Shown: piece after piece, positions 26,503-34,423 of the stretch | How the letters are laid out: each line of letters opens with the position of its first letter | Position numbering within the stretch: position 1 is the first letter of the stretch | Assembly: GCF_017497975.1 (NCBI RefSeq) | Contig: NZ_JAGDEL010000005.1 | Span: forward strand, 62,001-126,000 | Direction: 5' to 3' | DNA: 64,000 nt | DNA from: Metabacillus bambusae | GTDB taxonomy: Bacteria > Bacillota > Bacilli > Bacillales > Bacillaceae | Notes under the pieces: model-generated | Databases searched by the model: none | What the model was told of the DNA's origin: nothing | The model's input: only the letters and a program-made list of their open reading frames with translations | Program-made: the position numbers and the translations under genes

Positions 26503-27450
26503 ATGCGCGAAACAAAAAAGAAAAAGAAGAAGTTACTATGGATAATTCTTAGTATTATCGGTGTGCTTGTTTTAGGTACAGGTGGTTATGCATTTTATCT
26601 ATATAAATCTGCTGCAGATACAGTTGCTAGTATTCATGAGGATATTGACAGAGAGAAATCTGATAAGAGAACGGAAGAAGTTGAATTTACTGAAAAGGAT
26701 CCAATTTCAATTTTATTAATGGGTGTTGATGAGCGTGAAGGTGATGCAGGCCGTTCAGACTCATTAATCTTAATGACTGTAAATCCTAATACGAATTCAA
26801 CGCAAATGGTAAGTATTCCTCGTGATACTAGAACTGAGATTGTTGGTAAAGGGAAACAGGATAAAATCAACCATGCCTATGCTTTTGGTGGAACAGAAAT
26901 GGCACTAGCTACAGTTGAAAACTTTCTAGACATTCCTGTTGATTATTTTGTCAAAATAAATATGGAAAGCTTTAAGGATACAGTTGATGCTGTTGGTGGT
27001 GTAGAAGTTAATAACACTCTTGACTTCACTTATGAAGGATACCATTTCACGAAAGGTACTACTTCTTTAGATGGAAAAAAGGCATTAGCTTATACAAGAA
27101 TGCGTTATGAGGATCCACGTGGTGACTTCGGTCGTCAAGATCGTCAGCGCCAAGTAATTGAAGCAGTTATTAAAAAAGGTGCAAATGTTTCATCCATTAC
27201 CAAGTTTGGTGATATGTTTGGCGTTGTACGTGACAATGTAAAAACAAACCTAACATTTGATGAAATGTGGGAAATCCAAGCTAACTATAAAGCGGCTAGT
27301 GCAAATCTTGAACAGTTTCAAGTAAAAGGTATTGGGGATAAAATTGACGGTATTTACTACTATATCGTTTCAGAAGAAGAGCGTTTAGCTTTATCAAATC
27401 AGTTAAAAGAGCATTTGGAGATTTCAACAAATACAGCAAGTACGAATTAA
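26503..27450 (+). CDS. tagU: LytR-CpsA-Psr (LCP) wall-polymer ligase, TagU-type
   Basis: The 315-residue protein has a Lys-rich N-terminus, one membrane helix (LLWIILSIIGVLVLGTGGYA) and an extracytoplasmic LCP domain. Conserved motifs are ILLMGVDEREGDAGRSDSLI, VSIPRDTRTEI, KINHAYAFGG, VDAVGGVEV and AYTRMRYEDPRGDFGRQDRQ, which contain the Arg and Asp residues that bind lipid pyrophosphate and Mg. LCP enzymes transfer teichoic acid or capsular polymers from undecaprenyl pyrophosphate to peptidoglycan. It could attach the polymer of the upstream polysaccharide locus. It is a single gene between its own promoter and terminator. TagU, TagT and TagV cannot be told apart with certainty here. Confidence 0.9.
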   Translation: MRETKKKKKKLLWIILSIIGVLVLGTGGYAFYLYKSAADTVASIHEDIDREKSDKRTEEVEFTEKDPISILLMGVDEREGDAGRSDSLILMTVNPNTNSTQMVSIPRDTRTEIVGKGKQDKINHAYAFGGTEMALATVENFLDIPVDYFVKINMESFKDTVDAVGGVEVNNTLDFTYEGYHFTKGTTSLDGKKALAYTRMRYEDPRGDFGRQDRQRQVIEAVIKKGANVSSITKFGDMFGVVRDNVKTNLTFDEMWEIQANYKAASANLEQFQVKGIGDKIDGIYYYIVSEEERLALSNQLKEHLEISTNTASTN

Positions 27451-27453
27451 CAC

Positions 27454-27487
27454 AAAAATGTCAGTCCATAACGGGCTGACATTTTTT
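27454..27487. terminator. Bidirectional terminator between the LCP gene and comK
   Basis: AAAATGTCAG (27455-27464) pairs with CTGACATTTT (27476-27485), giving T-runs on both strands between two convergent genes. Confidence 0.88.
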
Positions 27488-27495
27488 CTATTGAT

Positions 27496-28032
27496 TTATG
27501 ATGGTAATCGATCTATACCTGATATTGGATCTGATATCCTGCCAAGATTTAGTGTATTCTCCAGCTTATCTTGATTGTTAATATAAGTATTAAGGAGATC
27601 TGAAGCAAATGCTTTTTTCATTGTTAGTACATCGTAGCTAACTGGAACAACTACTCTATCATAGTTCTCAAATACAACAATTGATTTGTCTTTATATGGA
27701 ATAATATCTCGAATGTGATTGACTGAAATCCACATACATTCTGATTTTTCAGCTGAATGTGTTGGGAACAAACAAATCCGAAATGTTGCAGATAAACAAA
27801 GTGGCAGCATTCTTTTCCCCTTTAACACGGTCTTAGCTGCCCCAAACTTTCCTTCGAGAGTGCAACCATGAAATTCACAATTGTCTTCTAATAATTCCTT
27901 AACTGACTTTAACACTTTTAGCTTTCGATATTGCTCAAGGACTAACGTGTTTTCATTTCCGCACTCATCATAAACTGCGTAGATTAATTGTGTTTCCCTT
28001 GAAATAAGATATTCATCTTTTACAACTTTCAT
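27496..28032 (-). CDS. comK: ComK-family transcription factor
   Basis: The 178-residue protein aligns by eye with ComK, the competence master regulator. CEFHGCTLEGKFGAAKTVL corresponds to CxFxGxxxxGRKxGT, then follow ICLFPTHSAEKSECMWISVN (FPTxSxxxxxCxWIS) and a VPVSYD segment. The GRKxGT stretch is altered to GKFGAA. The C-terminus is shorter than in B. subtilis and lacks FMLYPK, the MecA-binding motif. ComK binds pairs of AAAA-N5-TTTT boxes; two such boxes lie in this gene's own upstream region (28254-28266 and 28318-28330), consistent with autoregulation. Whether it activates DNA-uptake genes is not shown by the sequence. Confidence 0.8.
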   Translation of the reverse strand: MKVVKDEYLISRETQLIYAVYDECGNENTLVLEQYRKLKVLKSVKELLEDNCEFHGCTLEGKFGAAKTVLKGKRMLPLCLSATFRICLFPTHSAEKSECMWISVNHIRDIIPYKDKSIVVFENYDRVVVPVSYDVLTMKKAFASDLLNTYINNQDKLENTLNLGRISDPISGIDRLPS

Positions 28033-28247
28033 CGTTGCACCTCTTTCATATTTTTAATTTTGAGTTTGGTGACTTATGTACTATATACTACATTTTGCTT
28101 ATGACAAGATGACTTGGTTAAGCACCTCCCAATAACGTAGTTGATTCACGGATTTAATGTGTTTGGAAACAAAGATGTAGGAAATAGAGGGGTTTGACTT
28201 AATCGAAATTAGGTTATTTATACAAATATCATTATACCTTTAGTAGT

Positions 28248-28330
28248 AGGTAAAAAATATTATTTTATGGAAATTTTACCTAATTTTAACAACCGAAATA
28301 TTGATTTTACCTAGGTGAAAATTAAATTTT
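28248..28330. promoter_or_regulatory. AT-box (ComK-box-like) and AGGTAAAA inverted-repeat region upstream of comK
   Basis: Two exact AAAA-N5-TTTT boxes occur at 28254-28266 and 28318-28330. The spacer of 51 bp is longer than the classic 8, 18 or 31 bp but also keeps roughly the same helical face. Overlapping them are AGGTAAAA (28248-28255), TTTTACCT (28274-28281) and TTTTACCTAGGTGAAAA (28305-28321, nearly palindromic). This lies in the 438-bp gap between comK and the plus-strand gene at 28471. AT-richness makes chance matches possible. Confidence 0.5.
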
Positions 28331-28470
28331 TAATAAAGATAATGAAATAATCAATACGGAAAGGCTCATATACTATATTTAAGGCTATGGTAATTTTTTA
28401 TACGGTATATGAATAAAAAGGATTGAACACCATATCCTTTAAGGATAATTGTTTGTAGGAGGGATTTATT

Positions 28471-28728
28471 ATGGAATTTTCATTTGGTTTTATTATTTCC
28501 ATTGCTATTGCAATCTTTTTAGCAATTGACGCACCGAAGCATGATCGTAATCCATGGCTATGGGGAATCTTAGGATTCGTATTTGGGCCAATCGTACTTG
28601 GGATTTACTTAATAGTCACAGGTCGAAAAGTGGCTGGATGGATTATCCTCATCATCTCCATTTTACTTATTTTACTTGTGATCCTATTATTCTCAGTCGG
28701 CATGTTCTTTTTGTTTAATGGAATGTAA
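28471..28728 (+). CDS. Small membrane protein (85 residues)
   Basis: The protein has three hydrophobic segments: SFGFIISIAIAIFLAIDA, NPWLWGILGFVFGPIVLGIY and WIILIISILLILLVILLFSV. The central PWLWGxLGFVFGPI pattern is typical of small membrane proteins widespread in Firmicutes with no defined role. GGAGGG lies 8 nt before the ATG, and the gene starts well inside an intergenic region, so I regard it as real. Its stop is followed within 20 bp by a cluster of palindromic repeats. Confidence 0.72.
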   Translation: MEFSFGFIISIAIAIFLAIDAPKHDRNPWLWGILGFVFGPIVLGIYLIVTGRKVAGWIILIISILLILLVILLFSVGMFFLFNGM

Positions 28729-28740
28729 GTGGAAAAGGAG

Positions 28741-28863
28741 TAATGCGGGGGGACAGTCCCCACATTACTCCTTTTTGCTGACTTTTCTATTTCGGGGACA
28801 GTCCCCACATTATCTTTTTGCTGACTTTTGAGTGGTCCTTACTCTATTTTGGGGACTGTCCCC
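28741..28863. repeat. Three GGGGAC(A/T)GTCCCC palindromic repeats
   Basis: Copies lie at 28749-28761, 28794-28806 and 28851-28863. The first two share 3' flanks (ACATTA, TTTTTGCTGACTTTT), so a 45-bp unit is duplicated. The first copy sits in a longer palindrome GGAGTAATG...CATTACTCC that may act as a terminator for the small membrane protein gene. Confidence 0.85.
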
Positions 28864-29325
28864 CTATTCAAATTCCCACACAACCTTCCAATCTTCCTCA
28901 TCTTTCACAACATAAATATCCTGAATGACTTTGAAAGTTCCAAACTTACTTTTAAAGGTCTGCTCAACCTCTACACGATAGGCATTCGAGAACTGCTCTG
29001 CATCCTTGGCCATCCTCCAGTTTTGCACTTCCTCTTCATCTCCGAGCTCAAATGAGAAGGTCTCAACACCATAATGGCTCATATAAATATGTGAACGCTC
29101 TGTCACGTATGCATTTTTTGAAAACCGCTCCTGCATCACAGGATGGAAATGCTCCCACGCACTACCGAAGTCACCTTCTTGCTCATAATGATAAAAAGCT
29201 TCAACTATATCCTTTGGATCCTGTTCTCCAACACCTGATAAAACCCTAATAATAAAAATCACAAACAAAATGACTGCTACAACTACAATCAAAATAGGAA
29301 GCTTACTTGAATTTCGTCTTCTCAT
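28864..29325 (-). CDS. Membrane-anchored protein of unknown function
   Basis: This protein of about 153 residues has an N-terminal membrane anchor (LPILIVVVAVILFVIFIIRV) and a single extracytoplasmic domain of about 115 residues. It includes DIVEAFYHYEQEGDFGSAWE and a C-terminal beta-rich FKVIQDIYVVKDEEDWKVVW. The pattern (helix pair then curved sheet) resembles NTF2-like exported proteins of the DUF4878 kind; that is inference. ATG 29325 has GAGG 8 nt upstream. The stop TAG directly abuts a GGGGACAGTCCCC repeat. Confidence 0.65.
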   Translation of the reverse strand: MRRRNSSKLPILIVVVAVILFVIFIIRVLSGVGEQDPKDIVEAFYHYEQEGDFGSAWEHFHPVMQERFSKNAYVTERSHIYMSHYGVETFSFELGDEEEVQNWRMAKDAEQFSNAYRVEVEQTFKSKFGTFKVIQDIYVVKDEEDWKVVWEFE

Positions 29326-29410
29326 GTTCACACCTCGCTGCCTGTCTACTAACAGACTATGATGGGGTGTGGACGATTATTCTTTTGCTTTTATGGTTGG
29401 GGACTTTGTT

Positions 29411-29738
29411 GGGGGACTGTCCCCACTTCATCGCGCTAACTTTGCGGGGGACTGTCCCCTCTTTATCGCGTTAACTTTGTGGGGGACTGTCCCCTCTTTA
29501 TCGCGTTATCTTTGTGGGGGACTGTCCCCTCTTTATCGCGTTAACTTTGTGGGGGACTGTCCCCACTTCATCGCGCTAACTTTGTGGGGGACTGTCCCCT
29601 CTTTATCGCGTTAACTTTGTGGGGGACTGTCCCCTCTTTATCGCGTTAACTTTGTGGGGGACTGTCCCCTCTTTATCGCGTTAACTTTGCGGGGGACTGT
29701 CCTCGCTTTATCACGCTAACTTATTGAGGGACTGTCCC
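29411..29738. repeat. Ten-copy 35-bp tandem array of a GGGGGACTGTCCCC palindrome
   Basis: Copies start every 35 bp at 29411, 29446, 29481, 29516, 29551, 29586, 29621, 29656, 29691 and 29726. Each is a 14-bp palindrome plus a 21-bp segment close to TCTTTATCGCGTTAACTTTGT. The segment between palindromes is conserved, unlike CRISPR spacers. The last two copies have several mismatches. The array lies between two divergent small genes. Confidence 0.95.
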
Positions 29739-29851
29739 CAAGATTTTTTCACCAACTACCAAATAACAATTTAAGGTAAAACAGCAAATCCTTATCAATT
29801 GTTGGTATAATAGAGGTTCAGAATAAACTTTAGAAGCGAGTGAAAGAGTTA

Positions 29852-30280
29852 ATGGGAGAAGGAATTAAGTTTCTTGTTGAGGTTGTAAACAACATCCATG
29901 ACATATTGATTCTTATATTGAATGACGTACTTGGATTACAAATGACTGATAAAGACATGCACTTCTGGATTATGGGGTTTATCGGCATTTTCACATTTGC
30001 TTGTGTATATGTTATTTCTAAATGGTTGTCAAAGTTTCCGTTTGGAATTCATCTTATCGCCTTTTTATATACTTTAACATTTATGTTTGTATTGGTCTTT
30101 GCTATCGAAATTCAGCAGGCGATAACCAATAGAGGAAACATGGAATTCATTGATGCTATCATTGGACTTTGGGGATTTTTCGCATTATTTTTAGTGTATG
30201 TAGGAATAGCAGTGTTTTTTATTATCATTAAATTAATCTTCAAAAAAGTGAAAAATAAAGATGATGATGTAGATCTATAA
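29852..30280 (+). CDS. Membrane protein of unknown function
   Basis: The protein of about 142 residues has an amphipathic N-terminal helix and about three or four membrane segments (FWIMGFIGIFTFACVYVISK, FGIHLIAFLYTLTFMFVLVF, IIGLWGFFALFLVYVGIAVF). It ends in a Lys-rich, then Asp-rich tail (KKVKNKDDDVDL). I do not recognise the family. ATG 29852 follows a weak AAAGAG; a GTG at 29840 is possible. The gene begins about 100 bp after the tandem repeat array and ends at a strong bidirectional terminator. Confidence 0.65.
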   Translation: MGEGIKFLVEVVNNIHDILILILNDVLGLQMTDKDMHFWIMGFIGIFTFACVYVISKWLSKFPFGIHLIAFLYTLTFMFVLVFAIEIQQAITNRGNMEFIDAIIGLWGFFALFLVYVGIAVFFIIIKLIFKKVKNKDDDVDL

Positions 30281-30295
30281 TCAAAAGAATATTAA

Positions 30296-30349
30296 AGAAG
30301 TAACTAAATTAGTTGCCCTTAAGGGTCTAAATTGGTTACTTCTTTTTTG
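30296..30349. terminator. Bidirectional terminator
   Basis: AGAAGTAACTAAATTAG (from 30297) pairs with the downstream CTAAATTGGTTACTTCT (to about 30344) with mismatches around a GCCCTTAAGGG centre, followed by TTTTTT. It lies between two convergent genes. Confidence 0.8.
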
Positions 30350-30355
30350 TGCTTT

Positions 30356-31174
30356 TTAAAGTGAAGTCATAATTCTTTTCTTTTGTACAAAATAAGCCCA
30401 CTCAGTAAAGCCGATTTCTTTCAGCCTTTTTTGAACTTGTTCAAATTCATCGCCAATTCTTTCAGGCTTATGGGAATCTGATCCAAAAGTTACTTTCACA
30501 TTGTAGAAAAGTGCACGTTCTAAAATGTCGTCTGCTGGGTACCATCCGCCACAATCCTTTGTTTTCCCAGATGTATTGATTTCAATCGCAATATCTTCTT
30601 GTCCAATAATTTTCAATGTTTTTTCGATCACGTCTGTTTCAATATCTGAAAATGCTGGATAAAACCCTTTCATCGCATCAATATGACCGAGGATTTGAAA
30701 CACTCCGCTTTTTGCTGATTTTTGAATTAAGTCATAGTATTCTTCCTTCACCTTTATCTGCTCTTGACTAGCTAAACCATCCCAACGACCTTTTTTGAAA
30801 ATATTAAGGTCTTGAACATAGTGAACGGAGCCAATTATGTAGTCGAATGGATGTAAAATATATTGATCTTTATAGGCGTCAATATGATCTGGAAAGAAGT
30901 CACTTTCCATTCCTAATAACACATGAATTTTATCTTGATATTTTTCTTTTAGATGAAGAACTTCATTAATATATGGGACAAATTCACTTTTAGCCATCGA
31001 AATCGTTGGATAGAGATGGTCTTCTTCACTATAAAAATAGGGAGAATGGTCTGAGATCCCAATAAAATTTAGTCCATATTCAATTGCTTGCTTTACGTAA
31101 TCCTCGATTGTGCCGATAGCATGTCCACAGCGATGATGGTGAGTATGAAGATCAAACTTTATAGAATTTGACAT
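30356..31174 (-). CDS. Histidinol-phosphatase-like PHP-domain phosphoesterase
   Basis: The 272-residue PHP-domain enzyme has metal-ligand motifs in the expected order: FDLHTHHHRCGHAIG near residue 8, GISDHSPYF near 38, LGMESDFF near 86, IIGSVHYVQ near 113, LGHIDAMKG near 160, IEINTSG near 197 and VTFGSDSH near 228. This is the HisJ/HisK layout and length (about 268 residues), hydrolysing histidinol phosphate with three metals. No other histidine-biosynthesis gene is nearby, so another phosphate ester may be the real substrate. The RBS AGGAGG precedes the ATG. Confidence 0.85.
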   Translation of the reverse strand: MSNSIKFDLHTHHHRCGHAIGTIEDYVKQAIEYGLNFIGISDHSPYFYSEEDHLYPTISMAKSEFVPYINEVLHLKEKYQDKIHVLLGMESDFFPDHIDAYKDQYILHPFDYIIGSVHYVQDLNIFKKGRWDGLASQEQIKVKEEYYDLIQKSAKSGVFQILGHIDAMKGFYPAFSDIETDVIEKTLKIIGQEDIAIEINTSGKTKDCGGWYPADDILERALFYNVKVTFGSDSHKPERIGDEFEQVQKRLKEIGFTEWAYFVQKKRIMTSL

Positions 31175-31252
31175 TTTCTAAGCCCTCCTACTAAAATTAA
31201 CCAATTCGTCTTACCTCATCATAGCTTATATTTCTATTTTCATCCATTAAAA

Positions 31253-31283
31253 GGACCCCCACTATTTTATGCGTGGAGGCCCG
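31253..31283 (-). terminator. Terminator of the first PepSY gene
   Basis: GGACCCCCAC (31253-31262) pairs imperfectly with GTGGAGGCCC (31273-31282) on the plus strand. The minus-strand tail is TTTTAATG. Confidence 0.65.
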
Positions 31284-31300
31284 GTTTATACTACTTACTA

Positions 31301-31882
31301 TCAATCATCATTTTCGTCATCGTCATCGTTGTCGTTATCCAAGTCCAACTCTACTACCTTTTTACTGTGAGCATCAATTGTAATTTCCGCTTCACCCTTG
31401 GCTGTCTTTAATTCCATTTCATACTCGTATCTACCGTCATCTTCGTCTAATTCAATTTTAACAACTTCACCAGTTACGTTCTTTTTTGCAATTGCAATTG
31501 CTTCTTCTTCTGTAATCATTGATTCTTTCGTTGATGTTGAAGCTTGAACCTCACGATCATCGTCGTCATCTCGATTTTCATCAACCTTTATAATTTCAGC
31601 TGTATATGCATCTACATCAATGTCAAATTCTTTATTATCTTTATCGATATCCACCTCATAGTACGTTTGACCATTATAATTTCTATCTAATTCAACGCTC
31701 TCGACATTTCCATCTACCTTTTTCAGCGCGGCTGCTTTCGCTTTTTCAATTCCTATTAATTCAGTTGTCTGATCAGCCTCAACCTTTTTCTGATTATCCT
31801 CTTGAGCGTAACCATGATTAATTGCTATTGAACCACCTAGCACAATAGCTGCTGCTAATGTAACAGTAACGATCTTTTTCAT
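31301..31882 (-). CDS. Secreted protein with two PepSY domains
   Basis: The 193-residue protein has a signal peptide (MKKIVTVTLAAAIVLGGSIA to about residue 26) and two PepSY repeats, about 40-105 and 120-182. Each pairs an ALKKVDG/AKKNVTG helix with xYEVDIDKDNKEFDIDVDA-like strands. An Asp-rich tail (DLDNDNDDDDENDD) follows. PepSY domains often inhibit or sense proteases in the envelope. It is the nearest neighbour of a second PepSY gene (32264-33001) and a two-component system, similar to B. subtilis ykoGHI. AGGAGG precedes the ATG. 31883-32263 contains no gene, only repeats. Confidence 0.88.
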   Translation of the reverse strand: MKKIVTVTLAAAIVLGGSIAINHGYAQEDNQKKVEADQTTELIGIEKAKAAALKKVDGNVESVELDRNYNGQTYYEVDIDKDNKEFDIDVDAYTAEIIKVDENRDDDDDREVQASTSTKESMITEEEAIAIAKKNVTGEVVKIELDEDDGRYEYEMELKTAKGEAEITIDAHSKKVVELDLDNDNDDDDENDD

Positions 31883-32007
31883 TTTCTCTTTCCTCCTAAA
31901 TGTTTTGTCTTACAGTCTCTACTATAAACAGCAAAGATTAGAGGAAGGAGAAAGAAAGATTAAAATTTGATGAGAAGCTTTTTAGAATTTCTCATTTTAT
32001 TGGGGAC

Positions 32008-32235
32008 TCTTATTTTGGGGACAGTCCCTCTTTTTGCAAAAGGGTCTGTCCCCTTACTATCTTAATCCTTGAGTTTATCGTATTTTGTTATGTGTAGGGA
32101 CAGTCCCCTTCTATTGATTGAGGACTGTCCCTCTTTTTGCGGTGGGGTCTGTCCCCCTTGCTATCTAATCCTTGAGTTTATCGTATTTTGCTATGTATGG
32201 GGACAGTCCCCCACTATTAATAGGGGACTGTCCCC
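32008..32235. repeat. Duplicated ~100-bp block of GGGGAC(A/T)GTCCCC repeats
   Basis: Two similar segments (about 32017-32110 and 32121-32212) each contain a palindrome variant, CTCTTTTTGC, GGGTCTGTCCCC, then CTTGAGTTTATCGTATTTTG and TATG(T/G)xxGGGACAGTCCCC. A final copy (TAGGGGACTGTCCCC) lies at 32221-32235, about 30 bp after the stop of the PepSY gene. Confidence 0.85.
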
Positions 32236-32263
32236 AATTAATCGTCCCCAATTAATCAACCAT

Positions 32264-33001
32264 TCACTCCTCCTCATCATCACTTTCGTCCTCATCATGG
32301 TCCTCCCAGGAGACTGTTTTGATTTCGCGGGTGTAGGCGTCGATTTGCAGTACGGCCTCTTGGTCTTCATTTACTTCGACTTCGACTAGATAATATGGCG
32401 TTTGATTAGGTGGTTCATAAAAGTCGACTTCATCTACTGTACCTTTTACATTTTCTTCAGCTATCGAGATTGCTTCGGTTTCTGTTAGGATACGTGGTGA
32501 TTCTTTTGTTGAGCTAATAATATCGCCTGAATACGAATCAACTTTTAATGTTATGTTTTCGTTATTTTTACTTACAACTGCTTTATAATAAGTGTTGTTG
32601 TTTTCCTTCACGAGATCAATTGATTTTAATTCACCTTGTGAGGAAATAAGTTCTTCGACTTGTTTCTGAGTAAGTTGTTTTGGTGCTGTTTTTTCAGGAG
32701 TTTCTTCAGGTTTTTTCTCAGGCTTTTCACCCCTTTTTATAGAATTGACCTCACCACTTTTAGCATCAATCCTAATATGATAGATTCCTGTTTCAAGCTG
32801 CATTTCAACGTGATATTCACCTGCAGATTTTGTTGTCTTTAGTATGTCACCAGGGTATTTATCCAGTGCCGCTTTGTTTGCTTCATCTTCTGTAAGCGAT
32901 TGGGCTGATAATGACGGCGCCCACAATTGGAATCCGACAATGACAATCAGTGCTAAAATGAGAGTAGTGGCGGCGGTCCATATCCATTTTTTATTTTTCA
33001 T
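32264..33001 (-). CDS. YkoI-like membrane-anchored protein with three PepSY domains
   Basis: The 245-residue protein has an N-terminal anchor or signal (WTAATTLILALIVIVGFQLW) and three PepSY repeats at about 35-90, 108-165 and 170-230, each with a DEANKAALDKYPG/TEAISIAEENVKG helix and two strands, plus an acidic tail (DHDEDESDDEEE). It lies 72 nt after a histidine-kinase gene in the same direction, as ykoI does after ykoH in B. subtilis. It may modulate that kinase or an envelope protease. GAGGTGA lies 7 nt before the ATG. Confidence 0.87.
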   Translation of the reverse strand: MKNKKWIWTAATTLILALIVIVGFQLWAPSLSAQSLTEDEANKAALDKYPGDILKTTKSAGEYHVEMQLETGIYHIRIDAKSGEVNSIKRGEKPEKKPEETPEKTAPKQLTQKQVEELISSQGELKSIDLVKENNNTYYKAVVSKNNENITLKVDSYSGDIISSTKESPRILTETEAISIAEENVKGTVDEVDFYEPPNQTPYYLVEVEVNEDQEAVLQIDAYTREIKTVSWEDHDEDESDDEEE

Positions 33002-33073
33002 CGTGTCACCTCACCCAACATTTTGTTGGCTTTATTATATCGTTGAAAAATGAGAACTTGCTGAGAAATCAGG

Positions 33074-34423
33074 TTAATTAATCGGTAAAAATAGAGTCAC
33101 AGTTGTACCTCTGCCTTCAAGGCTATCCATTTCGATCCGTACATGTAGTGCATCAGCTATTTCCTTTGCTACTGATAGGCCTAAACCTGATCCACCTTGC
33201 TTTCGGCTTCTCGCTTTGTCTACCCGATAAAAGCGATCAAACACTTTCTCCAGTTCATTTTTGGGGATTCCGATTCCTCTATCTTCAATCCGAACATAAG
33301 CTTCATTGCTTATTTTTCCAATGTAGACATCTATAAACTCGTCACTGTACTTTCTCGCATTGTCTAAAAAGATAAACAATAGCTGTTTTAACTTTTGTAC
33401 ATCTGATGTTGCAAAAACCTCATTATTCGAATGGATTTCGATGTTTCGATGGTAGGCATTTTGAAACACTTTTGCTGATTCGTCCATGAATTCAATTAGG
33501 TTGATTTTTTCTAGCTTGATATTCCATTGTTCCTGATGTTTTGCCAGGAGGAGCAATTGCTCAGTCATTTCCCTCATTCTGATTGCTTCTGAATGAATCG
33601 CTTCGATCGATTCGTCAAATAAGTCAGGGCGTTCCATTCCTCTTCTTTTTAAAAGATCGGCATAGCTTTCGATAATTGTTAGTGGTGTTTTTAATTCATG
33701 TGATGCATTTGATACGAATTGCTCCTGCTTTTCAAAGTTAGTTTGCAGTAGATCAATCATGTGATTGAAGGTTTCTCCCATTTCTACGAGCTCATCCTTG
33801 GATTTTCCTTCAAAACTGATTCGCTTAAATTGGCCACTTTTTTGAATTTCCTTCATCGTATCAATCATCGATCTGATTGGACGGGTAATTAAGTTACTAA
33901 GAATACTACTTGAGATTAACACCGGTATCATCGCAATAATGGTTACTGCTATTAACACAATGCGTAAAATGCCAAGCATTTCTTCTGTTGCATGAATGCT
34001 TTTCGTGATTTGGAGATTGACGATACTTCCATCTGTCCAGATGATTGGGTTTGATGCAAATACATATTTTTTCTGATTGTAAGTGATGATTTCACTTTTT
34101 TCTCCTGGATAAAAAATAGGTTTTCGATCCTTTAAAGGGTTTTCTGGATGTGATGTAATGGTCGAGGAATCTTCATTCGTTTCTACTACAATTTGGACCA
34201 TCCCATCGATCGGCACATAGGCACGAAGAAGATTATTTGGCGCAATTTGATTTACAGCCTTACTTACATCTTTCGCAATTTTTTCAGTCTCCGCTTTTGT
34301 CCGATCAAGTTCATTCGTCATGATCAAGTTACTAAAGACAAGGAAAATTGCGACATTCATTAAAATTAACAGGAAAATAAATAACACGGCGGTATATAAA
34401 TTGATTTTATTTCGAAGCCTCAT
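33074..34423 (-). CDS. Sensor histidine kinase (YkoH-like)
   Basis: The 449-residue kinase has a first membrane helix (AVLFIFLLILMNVAIFLVF), an extracytoplasmic sensor of about 120 residues, and a second helix (ILRIVLIAVTIIAMIPVLIS). A HAMP domain follows, then HisKA with the phosphorylated His in SNASHELKTPLTIIESYADL, and HATPase_c with N box (FLDNARKYSDEF), RGIGIPKNELEKVF and GGSGLGLSVAKEI. It overlaps the response-regulator gene by 4 nt. It probably senses envelope conditions; the gene order regulator-kinase-PepSY matches ykoGHI. The signal is unknown. Confidence 0.92.
   Translation of the reverse strand: MRLRNKINLYTAVLFIFLLILMNVAIFLVFSNLIMTNELDRTKAETEKIAKDVSKAVNQIAPNNLLRAYVPIDGMVQIVVETNEDSSTITSHPENPLKDRKPIFYPGEKSEIITYNQKKYVFASNPIIWTDGSIVNLQITKSIHATEEMLGILRIVLIAVTIIAMIPVLISSSILSNLITRPIRSMIDTMKEIQKSGQFKRISFEGKSKDELVEMGETFNHMIDLLQTNFEKQEQFVSNASHELKTPLTIIESYADLLKRRGMERPDLFDESIEAIHSEAIRMREMTEQLLLLAKHQEQWNIKLEKINLIEFMDESAKVFQNAYHRNIEIHSNNEVFATSDVQKLKQLLFIFLDNARKYSDEFIDVYIGKISNEAYVRIEDRGIGIPKNELEKVFDRFYRVDKARSRKQGGSGLGLSVAKEIADALHVRIEMDSLEGRGTTVTLFLPIN

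Noticed and set aside
29411-29738. CRISPR array (regular 35-bp repeats)
   Set aside because: The sequence between palindromes is nearly identical in all copies, so there are no spacers; no cas genes are present. It is a simple tandem repeat.
29852-30280. Prophage membrane gene
   Set aside because: Hydrophobic helices alone suggested this; no phage neighbour or conserved phage motif supports it.
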